Assembly: GCF_000159435.1 (NCBI RefSeq)
Contig: NZ_GG693413.1
Span: 119,772-183,771 of the forward strand
Length of the DNA: 64,000 nucleotides
Reading direction: 5' to 3'
Source: Limosilactobacillus vaginalis DSM 5837 = ATCC 49540
GTDB lineage: Bacteria; Bacillota; Bacilli; Lactobacillales; Lactobacillaceae
Part shown: piece by piece, positions 39,125 to 47,721 of the stretch
Numbering within the stretch: position 1 is the first letter of the stretch
Layout: each line of letters starts with the position of its first letter
Notes under the pieces: generated by a model
Databases searched by the model: none
The model's input: only the letters and a program-made list of their open reading frames with translations
What the model was told of the DNA's origin: nothing
Translations under genes and position numbers: made by a program

Positions 39125-40096
39125 CTATTTATCGATAATTTCTACTCCTGGTCCAGGCTGTGAAATAATTAACCTTTCCTTGCCGAAAAGGTTCCCCAAA
39201 TATTGAACAATTTTTTTGCGATCTTTTTGATCGTAAATCACCTTGACATTTGGACCAGCATCCATAGTATAGTAACAACTCACTCCTTGTGAACGCAAGT
39301 CATTAATTGCCTGAATTGCGTGGATCGTATCACCATTAAAATAGGTATACCCCGGATCAGCTGAAAGGGTCAAAGCGTGCATGCGAAGAGCATTTTCTTC
39401 AGCAATGTGACCGATCTGATCAATATCCTTGTTTGAGATGGCCTCCTTCATTGCTACCATGTCATGAGCAACAACTTTTCGCCAAGTAGGGTAATAAGGT
39501 GAAGACTCAACACTTGATTGCATTCCCTGGCGACTTGAAATCTTTTTCTTAGTGGTATTGATTAGGATTGCAATCATTTCAATTCCAAAATCGACTTTTT
39601 CCATAATCGGTTCAGCAAAGGAAGATTGATCATCGGTTCCCCGGTGCCACTCAACAAGGCCACCATAAATGGAGCGTGTAGCTGACCCCGAGCCGCGACG
39701 GGCAAGACGAGAAAGAGAGCGTCGGTCGAGATTCAGTCCGGCTGCCTTACTAGCCGCAGTTGCAAGAGCAGCAAATGCTGAAGCGGAAGACGCCAACCCT
39801 GCAGATACTGGTACATGGTTAGTGGAAATAACCTTGGCGTAATTGTGGTTGCCGCTAATTTGCCGAATATGATCGAGAAAGTCCTTAACCTTTTCGGCAG
39901 AATGGCCAGTGACCGGTTGACCATCAATTTCAATGTCATCAGCTGTCAGGTCGTCTCTGAATTCAACTCCTGTATCAGCATAGAATTCATTTAACGTTAG
40001 TGAAAGGCTATCCGTTTGCGGAATGATCAGCTTTTGATCCTTTTTACCCCAGTACTTAACTAACGCAATATTAGTGTGTGCACGTGCGGTGATCAT
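39125..40096 (-). CDS. mvaD: diphosphomevalonate decarboxylase
   Basis: ATP-dependent decarboxylation of mevalonate diphosphate to isopentenyl diphosphate. Features: ARAHTNIALVKYWGKKD and SLSLTLNEFYADT at the N-terminus, the ATP-binding loop PVSAGLASSASAFAALA, SGSATRSIYGG and YYTMDAGPNVKVI. The Met at 40096 overlaps the mvk stop by one base and has GGAGG 8 nt upstream. 323 residues, translationally coupled to mvk. Confidence 0.94.
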   Translation of the reverse strand: MITARAHTNIALVKYWGKKDQKLIIPQTDSLSLTLNEFYADTGVEFRDDLTADDIEIDGQPVTGHSAEKVKDFLDHIRQISGNHNYAKVISTNHVPVSAGLASSASAFAALATAASKAAGLNLDRRSLSRLARRGSGSATRSIYGGLVEWHRGTDDQSSFAEPIMEKVDFGIEMIAILINTTKKKISSRQGMQSSVESSPYYPTWRKVVAHDMVAMKEAISNKDIDQIGHIAEENALRMHALTLSADPGYTYFNGDTIHAIQAINDLRSQGVSCYYTMDAGPNVKVIYDQKDRKKIVQYLGNLFGKERLIISQPGPGVEIIDK

Positions 40097-41046
40097 TAAT
40101 TTGTTTCCTCCGTATCCCCAAGTGGTTGTAACCATACTTGCTTGGCACCATTATCTTTTAAAATTCCTGCTAGTTTTCTGGCTCCAAGCGCGGTTCTGGT
40201 AATCGCAAACATGCAACCGCCACGGCCACCGCCTGTTAGTTTAGCTCCTAATGCGCCATTATGGTTAGCAGCAGCGATTAATCTGTCCAAGTGTTCGTCA
40301 CTAACATTTAATGCAGCCAGGTCATTTTGTGCGCTATTAAGTGCGATTCCAAGGCTCATTGCCTCATTATTACTCAAATAATCCTTAGCTAAATTAACCA
40401 GTTTTCCCAAATGATTAATATGGCTTAACGCTGTACTATGGTTAGTATCTAACTCATGTTTGACAGCAATGATTGCTTCCTTGGTGGCGCCCTTAATCCC
40501 TGTATCAGCAATGACCATTGTTGCCTGTAAGTTCATTTTTAGTGGTACACCTGCTTGTCCTTTGACAAAGTAGAGTGGTGATGTTGAGCTGACGGTTGCC
40601 GCGTCTAAACCGGAAGGACTTCGGTGGGTTACTTCTTCTTCAATATCAGCAAGTTGGAGCAATTGCTTGCGTTCAAGCCTTTCTTCATATAAATCAAAAA
40701 AAGCGCGAACGATAGCGACCGCTGTAGCTGCAGACGATCCCATACCACGTTCTGCCGGTAATTGGCTTTTAATTGTCATTATCCATTGATCACTTTCGCC
40801 ATTAAAGCGTCGCATCAATGAAGAAATTAATCGTTGAACTCCTGCCATCTTTTCGGGAATTTGGTTTAGTGGTCCCTCAAAGTAACGGCTTTTAATTTGG
40901 TGGCCGCCCTTATTCGTTAACTTGATTATTGCCGTTAACGTAACATCCGGGAGCGGAAGGGCAATTGCTGGTTCGCCGTAGACCACGCTATGCTCGCCCA
41001 TTAAAATTATTTTGGCATGACTGTGACCGATTCCTTGTTCTTTCAC
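40096..41046 (-). CDS. mvk: mevalonate kinase
   Basis: First kinase of the lower mevalonate pathway. AKIILMGEHSVVYGEPAIALPL, PAERGMGSSAATAVAIVRAF and the C-terminal GAKLTGGGRGGCMFAI are the three GHMP motifs. 316 residues with a GTG start at 41046 and only a modest ribosome binding site. First gene of the minus-strand operon mvk-mvaD-mvaK2, behind a consensus promoter at 41083-41111. Confidence 0.94.
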   Translation of the reverse strand: MKEQGIGHSHAKIILMGEHSVVYGEPAIALPLPDVTLTAIIKLTNKGGHQIKSRYFEGPLNQIPEKMAGVQRLISSLMRRFNGESDQWIMTIKSQLPAERGMGSSAATAVAIVRAFFDLYEERLERKQLLQLADIEEEVTHRSPSGLDAATVSSTSPLYFVKGQAGVPLKMNLQATMVIADTGIKGATKEAIIAVKHELDTNHSTALSHINHLGKLVNLAKDYLSNNEAMSLGIALNSAQNDLAALNVSDEHLDRLIAAANHNGALGAKLTGGGRGGCMFAITRTALGARKLAGILKDNGAKQVWLQPLGDTEETN

Positions 41047-41082
41047 ATCAAAACCTACTTTCTTCGTAAAATACCATTATTA

Positions 41083-41111
41083 ATAATAGCGTAAAATTAC
41101 TGATTTGCCAA
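41083..41111 (-). promoter_or_regulatory. Promoter of the mevalonate operon
   Basis: On the minus strand TTGGCA (plus 41106-41111) and TATTAT (plus 41083-41088) are 17 bp apart, 37 bp before the mvk start. The divergent dinG gene starts 77 bp further on. Confidence 0.7.
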
Positions 41112-41187
41112 AGAACAACGGTAATTGTTACTATAATTTAAAAAACGAATGGTGTATCATAAAAACAGAACTTTGATCGAATAAATA

Positions 41188-44070
41188 ATGAAACATGGTG
41201 ATAGTTTGTCAACAACGAAAAAACGTCGACAGAAAACAAAAAAGTCACGTGGACCAATATATTCGGTTGTTGATCTGGAAACGACCGGAACAAGCGTTAA
41301 TCATGGTGACCGCATCATTCAGGTCGGCTGTGTACTTGTTCAAGATGGCGAGATTATTAATCATTTTGAAACAAAAATTAATCCGCGGGTAGCAGTTCCG
41401 CGGCACATTACTCAATTAACGGGAATTAAAAATAATGATGTACGGAATGCACCGTTATTTGAAGATATTGCTGGGACACTATACAGTCTCCTTAGTGGGA
41501 CTATTTTTGTAGCGCATAATGTCAATTTTGATTTTCCGTTTTTAAATGCTGAGTTGGAGCGTGCTGGTTACCCTTCGTTATCAATAAAGGCTATTGATAC
41601 AGTAACGCTAAGTCAAATACTAATGCCGACTGTAAAAAGCTACCGTTTGCGAGATCTGACAAGTTCATTGTCAATTGAACACGATCATCCTCACAGTGCG
41701 GTTTCTGATGCAGAAGCAACTGCTCATTTACTAGTAGACTTAATGAAGCAGTTACGAGAATTGCCGACACTAACCCTTGAAAAGCTTGTTGAACTTAAAT
41801 TGAACCTGCCTCAACAAACGACAATGGTTTTGGAACAGGAGTTAGAGCGACGAGTTGCTAATCCGTTGCCATTAGATGATAGTCTATACGTTAGTCACGG
41901 CATTGTTCTCCACAAGGTTCGTCCAGCAACCAGTTTAGGAGAAGTAACCAATGTCCGTTATCCATCGACTAAACGGGCGAAGATAAAGCTGTATGGTGAT
42001 TCACTGGAATTTCGTCCTACTCAATCAAAGATGATGAATAGTATTTATAATAACTATACTCATGATGAACCCAAATCAATGATTGTGGAAGCCGGAACAG
42101 GAACGGGGAAGACATTAGGGTACCTTCTTCCCTTAGCCTATGCAGCGTATCCAGATAAAAAAATTGTTATCAGTACGGCAACTAACCTTTTGCAACAACA
42201 AATAGCGCAACGAACAATGAAGCAGTTAAACCACCTCCTGCCATTCGAATTAAATGGGGTAGTAATTAAGGGAAATTCTCATTACCTGGATCTGGCGAAG
42301 TTCGTCCATTCATTAAGTATCGTTGAAGATTCTGATTATATTCAGTTGATTAAGGCGAAAATTCTTGTTTGGCTGCTAAAAACTACCAGTGGCGATCTTG
42401 ACGAATTGAACCTAAACGCGCAACGTTCACCGTATTTTGCTGAAATTCGTCACCAAGGTGTTAAAACCTTGCGCGAAGATAATGAGTTTTATAACGATGA
42501 CTTTTTAATTCGCCGGCAAAAGCAACTGCATACTGCTAATGTAATTATTACTAACCATGCCTACCTGGTTGCTCATGCGCAAGAATTAGGGGATGGTACT
42601 AGACGACCGTACCTAGTGGTTGATGAGGCTCAGCACTTAAGTGAAAGCATCCTTCGTCGTTCACGACAGACGCTTGATTTTCAAAGTATCAGAACTGCGA
42701 TTCATGTGTTGGAGAACTTAGTTAGTGATAATCAGGAGCGAAACCTTGCAAATATATTTGAAGAGCATGCGCTAGGAAAATACAACGTCGAACTGCTAAG
42801 GGACGATTTACGGTCGCTTAGTGAGGCCACGGATGCTTTTCAGCAGGCATTATACCGTCAATTTATGCTTAATGTTCAAGGTAATAATAGTAATGAGTTA
42901 ATTGAGCAACCGTTAGATAATCAGCAACTATTTTCACTATTAACGCCAAGTAATAAGCCCATTATGCAGCTTGAGCAGGCATTAGCAAGCGTGCAGTTTC
43001 ATTTTATGGCTCTTCGACACCTTTTTGAACAGCAGGCCGACCGGTGGTTATTTAGCGATCGGTACTTAATGAGCCAGTTCCAGAGCCAGTGGATGGTTCT
43101 TGCTGATGCTGACAATAAGCTTCACCAATTTATTGAAACCCTTGAGGAACGTGGTGAAGCTGCTGCTTTTTGGCTCACTGTTCAGCAGTCTGCTGAGCAT
43201 AGTTCAATGCGACTTAGTGGTGGCCTTCTGGCTGTTAATCACTTCTTAACAGAGAACGTTTATCCATATTTTGCCCAACCATTATTTGTCGGGGCAACGC
43301 TGTTTACCTCCAGTCGTTCTAACTACTTGTATGAACAGTTAGATTTAGAAAAAGACCGGACATTGCAAAAGCGCTTTGCTTCACCATTTAACTATGCGGA
43401 GCGAGCAGAGTTGCTGGTTGCTAAGGATGCACCGATTCCCAACCAAACTAATAATGAGGAATATACTCGTTATTTAGCGCAGACAATTTATCAATTATGT
43501 AAAAATAACCAATGTCAAACGATGATCCTCTTCAATTCGCTAGTAACAATTGAGCAGGTTTATAGTCAGCTTAAAGAAACCGACTTATTTGATCAGCGGG
43601 ATATTTTGGCGCAAGGGATTACTGGACGCCGGGAAAAACTATTAAAGCAGTTTGCAAGCGGAACAAGTTCGATCTTGTTAGGTGCATCTAGTTTTTGGGA
43701 GGGAATTGACCTTCCTAAATCATCCTTGGAACTACTGATTATAACCCGGTTGCCTTTTGATTCTCCAAACGAAATCATGACGCGGGCACATAATAATTTG
43801 CTAAAACGTGAAGGGAAGAATCCGTTCTATCACTCAGCTCTTCCTAAGGCAACCATGAGACTTCAGCAGGGAATTGGTCGATTATTACGGACACCAAATG
43901 ATTTTGGAGTAGGGGTTATCCTTGATTCACGAATTAGCACTCGGCGTTACGGAAGTTCAATACTCAAAAACCTTCCTAAAGACTTGCCGATAAAGGAATT
44001 ACCAACTACCGAGCTGGTGGAAAGTGCCAAAAAATTTTTAAAAAAGTACCGGACAAATAACGAAAAGTAA
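41188..44070 (+). CDS. dinG: DinG-family helicase/exonuclease
   Basis: Gram-positive DinG: an N-terminal DnaQ-like 3'-5' exonuclease (SVVDLETTGTSVNHGDRIIQVG, AHNVNFDFPFL, HSAVSDAEATAHLL; about residues 20-200) fused to an XPD-like helicase. The helicase part has Walker A VEAGTGTGKTLGYLLP (about 305), DEAQ box VVDEAQHL (about 480), and C-terminal GASSFWEGIDLP and RLQQGIGRLLR. No four-Cys iron-sulfur cluster is visible, as in the staphylococcal type, whose exonuclease rather than helicase is active. 960 residues. The start is uncertain: ATG 41188 or TTG 41206, since no good Shine-Dalgarno is seen. Confidence 0.92.
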   Translation: MKHGDSLSTTKKRRQKTKKSRGPIYSVVDLETTGTSVNHGDRIIQVGCVLVQDGEIINHFETKINPRVAVPRHITQLTGIKNNDVRNAPLFEDIAGTLYSLLSGTIFVAHNVNFDFPFLNAELERAGYPSLSIKAIDTVTLSQILMPTVKSYRLRDLTSSLSIEHDHPHSAVSDAEATAHLLVDLMKQLRELPTLTLEKLVELKLNLPQQTTMVLEQELERRVANPLPLDDSLYVSHGIVLHKVRPATSLGEVTNVRYPSTKRAKIKLYGDSLEFRPTQSKMMNSIYNNYTHDEPKSMIVEAGTGTGKTLGYLLPLAYAAYPDKKIVISTATNLLQQQIAQRTMKQLNHLLPFELNGVVIKGNSHYLDLAKFVHSLSIVEDSDYIQLIKAKILVWLLKTTSGDLDELNLNAQRSPYFAEIRHQGVKTLREDNEFYNDDFLIRRQKQLHTANVIITNHAYLVAHAQELGDGTRRPYLVVDEAQHLSESILRRSRQTLDFQSIRTAIHVLENLVSDNQERNLANIFEEHALGKYNVELLRDDLRSLSEATDAFQQALYRQFMLNVQGNNSNELIEQPLDNQQLFSLLTPSNKPIMQLEQALASVQFHFMALRHLFEQQADRWLFSDRYLMSQFQSQWMVLADADNKLHQFIETLEERGEAAAFWLTVQQSAEHSSMRLSGGLLAVNHFLTENVYPYFAQPLFVGATLFTSSRSNYLYEQLDLEKDRTLQKRFASPFNYAERAELLVAKDAPIPNQTNNEEYTRYLAQTIYQLCKNNQCQTMILFNSLVTIEQVYSQLKETDLFDQRDILAQGITGRREKLLKQFASGTSSILLGASSFWEGIDLPKSSLELLIITRLPFDSPNEIMTRAHNNLLKREGKNPFYHSALPKATMRLQQGIGRLLRTPNDFGVGVILDSRISTRRYGSSILKNLPKDLPIKELPTTELVESAKKFLKKYRTNNEK

Positions 44071-44080
44071 GAATTTCTGG

Positions 44081-44086
44081 TATAAT
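44081..44086 (+). promoter_or_regulatory. Extended -10 promoter for ypmB-like gene
   Basis: TGG followed by a perfect TATAAT, 38 bp before the start of the next gene and immediately after the dinG stop. Confidence 0.55.
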
Positions 44087-44123
44087 TTCTAAGATTAATA
44101 ATTTTTTAAAGAGGGGAAGTTAC

Positions 44124-44642
44124 ATGCAAAGTCGTCGTGAGGTCCAGCGTGATAAGCAACATCGTTCTACTGGACAAACGATTCGTAATCTTTTGATTGT
44201 CATTGTTGCAATTATCGTTATTGTGGGGATCTTTTACCTTATCAGTAACCAGCCACGTTCGGCAGCCAGACGACAAACCGTTTCAATTGCAAAGAAGTAT
44301 GCCCACCTCAAGGATCCAGGGAGTTTCTATATTTATAATCGGGAGAATACTTATTACACCATTGCCGGAAGGAACAATCAAAATCAACCGATTTTAGTGG
44401 TTGTTCCTCAGCATGGTGGCAGTGTTCGGGTATTAAAACAGAGTAGTGGCTTAACAGCACAGCAGGTAATCCAGCAAGTGCGGCAGAATCATCATCCGCA
44501 AAAAGTGTTAAAAGCTGCTCCAGGAGTCTTTAATGATAAAGTAGTTTGGGAAGTTACTTACCGTAACCAAAAAGGACAACTATGCTATGACCTGATTAAT
44601 TTCAAAACAGGTAAGGTTGTTCAGACAATTAATAATTTGTAG
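44124..44642 (+). CDS. YpmB-like cell wall-associated/PepSY-type protein (DUF5590)
   Basis: 172 residues: a basic cytoplasmic N-terminus (QSRREVQRDKQHRS), one membrane helix at about 22-43, and an extracellular domain with two PepSY-like repeats (QTVSIAKKYAHLKDPGSFYIYN and GLTAQQVIQQVRQ). The dinG-ypmB-dnaD gene order is conserved in Bacillus and many lactobacilli, which supports the YpmB assignment. Function unknown. ATG 44124 follows GAGGGGAAG. Confidence 0.8.
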   Translation: MQSRREVQRDKQHRSTGQTIRNLLIVIVAIIVIVGIFYLISNQPRSAARRQTVSIAKKYAHLKDPGSFYIYNRENTYYTIAGRNNQNQPILVVVPQHGGSVRVLKQSSGLTAQQVIQQVRQNHHPQKVLKAAPGVFNDKVVWEVTYRNQKGQLCYDLINFKTGKVVQTINNL

Positions 44643-44648
44643 CTCATG

Positions 44649-44692
44649 AAGATAGGGGGACGATTCATTGTCGTTACGCCCTTATCTTTTTT
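44649..44692 (+). terminator. Terminator between ypmB-like gene and dnaD
   Basis: An imperfect stem with AAGATAGGG pairing to CCCTTATCTT (one bulge) plus an inner ACGA/TCGT pairing, then six T. The dnaD ribosome binding site starts 15 nt later. Confidence 0.65.
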
Positions 44693-44719
44693 GGTTAATT
44701 TTTGTTAAGGGGGTTCATG

Positions 44720-45439
44720 ATGACAGAAGCTAATTCACTAGTCCAATACCTTAAAGCCGGAGAAACTTCCATTAGTAATATTCTCCTCCATCATTACCAT
44801 GAATTGGGGATGTCAACGGCTCAATTGGTTGTTTACCTTGAATTTAAGTCTTATCTTGATCGGGGTGTGCTTGATCCTGATATTCGTCAAATTGCCCAGC
44901 ACTTACAAACGGACGAAAATCAAGTGTTTGATCTTCTTCACCAAATGATGAGCAATAAACTAGTAGTTCAGCAGATGCGGAAGTTAGATGATGGTAAGGA
45001 AGATGCCTTTTGGGATTTCACACCACTGATAAATAAGCTTAGTACGTTTAACGAACAGGAAGCTACTGAGCAGGTTAATACAAATACTGGAAATCAGCGA
45101 AAAGAAACGTTCAATAAAATTGAGGCAGAAGTTGGTCGGCCATTGTCGCCAATGGAAATGCAAATTGTCAATGATTGGATTGATCGTGATCATTATAAAG
45201 CCGCAATTATTGATCTTGCATTAAGACAGGCGGTAATGAATAATGCACTAAGTCTCCAGTATATGGACCGGATTTTAAGAAACTGGTCCAGGCAAGGGCT
45301 GAAGTCGGTTCATGATGTTCAGGAGCATGAACGTCAATTTGAAGAACGAAAAGCAAATTATTCACACCAGGATGCCAGAAAAATTCAGGGTCCTAAGATT
45401 CCAATTTTTAACCTTAACTCGCAAACAAAAAAGAATTAA
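44720..45439 (+). CDS. dnaD: DnaD-domain replication initiation protein
   Basis: Primosomal protein that helps load the replicative helicase at oriC and at restart sites. The N-terminal winged-helix domain (about residues 1-95) is followed by a variable linker and the DnaD/DnaB-like domain at about 130-205 (EVGRPLSPMEMQIVNDWI, IDLALRQAVMNNALSLQYMDRIL NW-type end). ATG 44720 is 6 nt after AAGGGGG; ATG 44717 is too close. 239 residues. Confidence 0.88.
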   Translation: MTEANSLVQYLKAGETSISNILLHHYHELGMSTAQLVVYLEFKSYLDRGVLDPDIRQIAQHLQTDENQVFDLLHQMMSNKLVVQQMRKLDDGKEDAFWDFTPLINKLSTFNEQEATEQVNTNTGNQRKETFNKIEAEVGRPLSPMEMQIVNDWIDRDHYKAAIIDLALRQAVMNNALSLQYMDRILRNWSRQGLKSVHDVQEHERQFEERKANYSHQDARKIQGPKIPIFNLNSQTKKN

Positions 45440-45461
45440 TTTACAGGAAGAAGGGTGCTTT

Positions 45462-46394
45462 ATGGCGCAAAAAACAAATAATCCGGTAATGAAAGGGATT
45501 ATCATTGCTGCAGCTGCATCAGTAATGTGGGGGATTTCAGGAACGACACTTCAACTGATCTCCCAAAACCTTGCAATCCCGGCAGCATGGATGCTCTCTA
45601 TCCGAACATTTTCTGCAGGAATTATTTTACTTGTAATTAGTGGGATTATGTACGGCAAAAAAACCTTCAATGTTTTTAAACGTCGTGATACGACTATTTC
45701 TGTTATTTCCTATGCTGTTTTTGGATTGATGGCTAACCTATTGACCTTTTACTATGCTATTCAAAAGGGAAATGCTTCTGCGGCAACGATTCTACAATAT
45801 TTGTCACCGTTATTTATTGTCCTTGGCGGCGTGGTATTTAAACGTCAACATCCATTTAGAAGCGACTTGCTTGCATTTGCTTTAGCCCTTTTAGGGGTTT
45901 TCTTTGCCTTAACTAAGGGAAACTTTACCCAGTTGGATATTCCGCTTGATTCACTATTGTGGGGCCTTGGTTCAGGAATTACGGCAGCCCTATATGTTGT
46001 TTTGCCTCAAAAAGCGGCTGATTCTAATCCGCCAATTGTCGTGTTAGGTTGGGGAACAATTATCGCAAGTATTCTATTTAATATTTACCGGCCATTCTGG
46101 GTTAATCCGCCACAAATTAGTGGTGAGTTAGTCGCAGCGGTTGCAACCGTTGTGCTTTTTGGGACAATTTTGCCATTTAGCTTATTAATGGTTGCTACCC
46201 GTTATGCTCCTTCCGATGTTGTCAGCATTATGGATGCTTTACAGCCAATTACCACCTCGTTATTAAGTGTTCTCTTCTTTAATCTGCACTTAACTTTAAT
46301 TGAAATAATTGGGATTGCTCTTGTTATTATTGCGGTTTACATCTTGCAAGATGGTCGGCGAAAAGCACTTACTGAAAAAGACTTACACTATTAA
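45462..46394 (+). CDS. EamA/DMT-superfamily permease
   Basis: Drug/metabolite transporter of 310 residues with ten predicted membrane helices in two EamA repeats. The first begins MKGIIIAAAASVMWGISGTTLQLI, and the second spans roughly residues 155-300 and ends IEIIGIALVIIAVYIL. ATG 45462 follows AGGAAGAAGG; a longer ORF from 45312 overlaps dnaD and is not used. It lies 22 nt after dnaD, probably cotranscribed. Substrate unknown (amino acid or metabolite export is common in this family). Confidence 0.85.
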   Translation: MAQKTNNPVMKGIIIAAAASVMWGISGTTLQLISQNLAIPAAWMLSIRTFSAGIILLVISGIMYGKKTFNVFKRRDTTISVISYAVFGLMANLLTFYYAIQKGNASAATILQYLSPLFIVLGGVVFKRQHPFRSDLLAFALALLGVFFALTKGNFTQLDIPLDSLLWGLGSGITAALYVVLPQKAADSNPPIVVLGWGTIIASILFNIYRPFWVNPPQISGELVAAVATVVLFGTILPFSLLMVATRYAPSDVVSIMDALQPITTSLLSVLFFNLHLTLIEIIGIALVIIAVYILQDGRRKALTEKDLHY

Positions 46395-46427
46395 ATTAAA
46401 ATAATCTGAGAAAATTAGAATTTACTG

Positions 46428-46456
46428 TTGACAAAAAGTAAGGGAACCGGTATATT
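46428..46456 (+). promoter_or_regulatory. Consensus promoter of the cysteine-leader operon
   Basis: A perfect TTGACA at 46428-46433 and TATATT at 46451-46456 with 17-bp spacing, about 34 bp before the leader peptide start. One of the best sigma-A promoters in the window. Confidence 0.85.
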
Positions 46457-46489
46457 AAGGTCATTAATTATTAGAAAGGAGCAGGGCTC

Positions 46490-46576
46490 ATGTTAGTTAA
46501 CCGTTTATTTAATTGTTGTCAAACTTCAAAAATTAATGGACATTCTGACATGAGTTCAGTTGGCCATTCTTTTTGA
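46490..46576 (+). CDS. 28-residue leader peptide with tandem Cys codons
   Basis: ATG 46490 lies 8 nt after AAAGGAG. The peptide begins MLVNRLFNCC: two consecutive TGT Cys codons at 46514-46519 (residues 9-10), and it ends at TGA 46574-46576. No membrane or signal features. It lies between a consensus promoter and a hairpin cascade ending in an intrinsic terminator, the arrangement of ribosome-mediated transcription attenuation with Cys as the sensed amino acid. It is too short for standard gene finders. Function inferred from position and codons. Confidence 0.7.
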   Translation: MLVNRLFNCCQTSKINGHSDMSSVGHSF

Positions 46577-46600
46577 GGTTGATTAAATCTTAAAATGAGC

Positions 46601-46660
46601 GGCTACTCCGAAATAAGTGGTCAAAGCTACTAATCATGTCAGTGATTAGTAGCTTTTTTT
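46601..46660 (+). promoter_or_regulatory. Attenuator: alternative hairpins and terminator
   Basis: Four segments can pair in exclusive ways. Segment 1 GGCTACT (46601-46607) pairs with segment 2 AGTGGTC (46616-46622). Segment 2 can instead pair with segment 3 GCTACT (46626-46631), an antiterminator. Segment 3 extended (46626-46636) pairs perfectly over 11 bp with segment 4 (46643-46653), followed by seven T, the terminator. This is the classical 1-2, 2-3, 3-4 logic. Confidence 0.75.
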
Positions 46661-46691
46661 GTGCACTGAATTAGAGAAAAGAGTGATGATA

Positions 46692-47708
46692 ATGACATTG
46701 GCACGTGAAGAAGTAATTGCGGCTTTAAATAATCAAGAAACTGGTAAAATCCCAATTTCTTTTTGGCGCCATTTTGCGGTAGATGAGTTTACGAATGTCT
46801 TTCAAGAGCCAGCAGTCCTCCAAACAAACTTGGGAGGTCACCAAAAATACTACAATGCTGTAGATGTTGATTTTGCTAAAACGATGTTAGATGGCTATTT
46901 TGCTTACCCATTTCGTGGGGTTGATGATCCACGGAGTTTAACTAATCTTCAAAGACTTCGGCCGCTGAACCAGGACGATCCGTGGATTACCGGTCAAGTT
47001 GAACTTGCTCAACAACAACAGCAGATTGCTGGGAAACGGCCAACTTTTATTACGATGTTTTCCCCAATGCTGCTTTTTAAGTGGGCGTTAATTAAGCATT
47101 ATGCAGAGCCACTTTTATTAGCCGATCAACGATTCACAGATCTTTATGAACAAGATCCATCGCTAGTTTTTCAGGTCTTAGAAGTAATTGCTGACGATCA
47201 AATCAAAGTTGTCCAGGCAATAATGGCTAACACTACAGTCGATGGTATTTATTACAGTACGCAGTCAATTCAGGATTCACGTTTACGTGATGACACCCAA
47301 TTCTTTAAGCAAGTAATGGAGCCGATTGATCTTAAGGTTCAAGAAGGAATTAACCAAGTGTCACGATTGAATATTCTTCATATCTGCGGATTTGATGGTG
47401 CAACTAATCATCTTGAATGGTTCACTAATTATCCGTTGCAAGTTGTTAATTGGGCAACGGGAATTGATGGTTATTCGCTAGGTGAGGGGAAAAAGCTGTT
47501 TGGTGATCGGCCAGTAATGGGTGGCTTTGATAATAGTACAACCGGAATTCTCTATCGCGGAACTAAGGAGCAAATTCAAACAGAAGTCAAAAGGCTAATT
47601 GATGAAGCCGGTCACCGGGGGATTATTTTGGGAGCTGACTGCACGGTTCCCCGTGATATTTCTTATGAACGGTTAAATTGGGCGATTGAAGCGGCTCACC
47701 AGGGCTAG
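46692..47708 (+). CDS. UroD/MtaA-superfamily protein, probable zinc thiol methyltransferase
   Basis: TIM-barrel protein of the uroporphyrinogen decarboxylase superfamily, 338 residues. It carries H230-x-C232 (LHICGFDG) and C317 (GADCTVP), the HxC...C zinc motif of MtaA/MtbA-type enzymes that move methyl groups to a thiol. These are the only two cysteines in the protein. It is therefore not expected to be HemE, and no heme genes lie nearby. ATG 46692 is chosen after AAGAG; ATG 46686 is possible. First full gene behind the Cys attenuator, followed by an amino acid ABC transporter. Substrate unknown. Confidence 0.75.
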   Translation: MTLAREEVIAALNNQETGKIPISFWRHFAVDEFTNVFQEPAVLQTNLGGHQKYYNAVDVDFAKTMLDGYFAYPFRGVDDPRSLTNLQRLRPLNQDDPWITGQVELAQQQQQIAGKRPTFITMFSPMLLFKWALIKHYAEPLLLADQRFTDLYEQDPSLVFQVLEVIADDQIKVVQAIMANTTVDGIYYSTQSIQDSRLRDDTQFFKQVMEPIDLKVQEGINQVSRLNILHICGFDGATNHLEWFTNYPLQVVNWATGIDGYSLGEGKKLFGDRPVMGGFDNSTTGILYRGTKEQIQTEVKRLIDEAGHRGIILGADCTVPRDISYERLNWAIEAAHQG

Positions 47709-47721
47709 GAGGTTATCGGGA

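Noticed and set aside
46692..47708. Annotation as hemE (uroporphyrinogen decarboxylase)
   Set aside because: HxC...C zinc motif, no heme biosynthesis genes nearby, and context of a Cys leader and amino acid importer; superfamily membership only.
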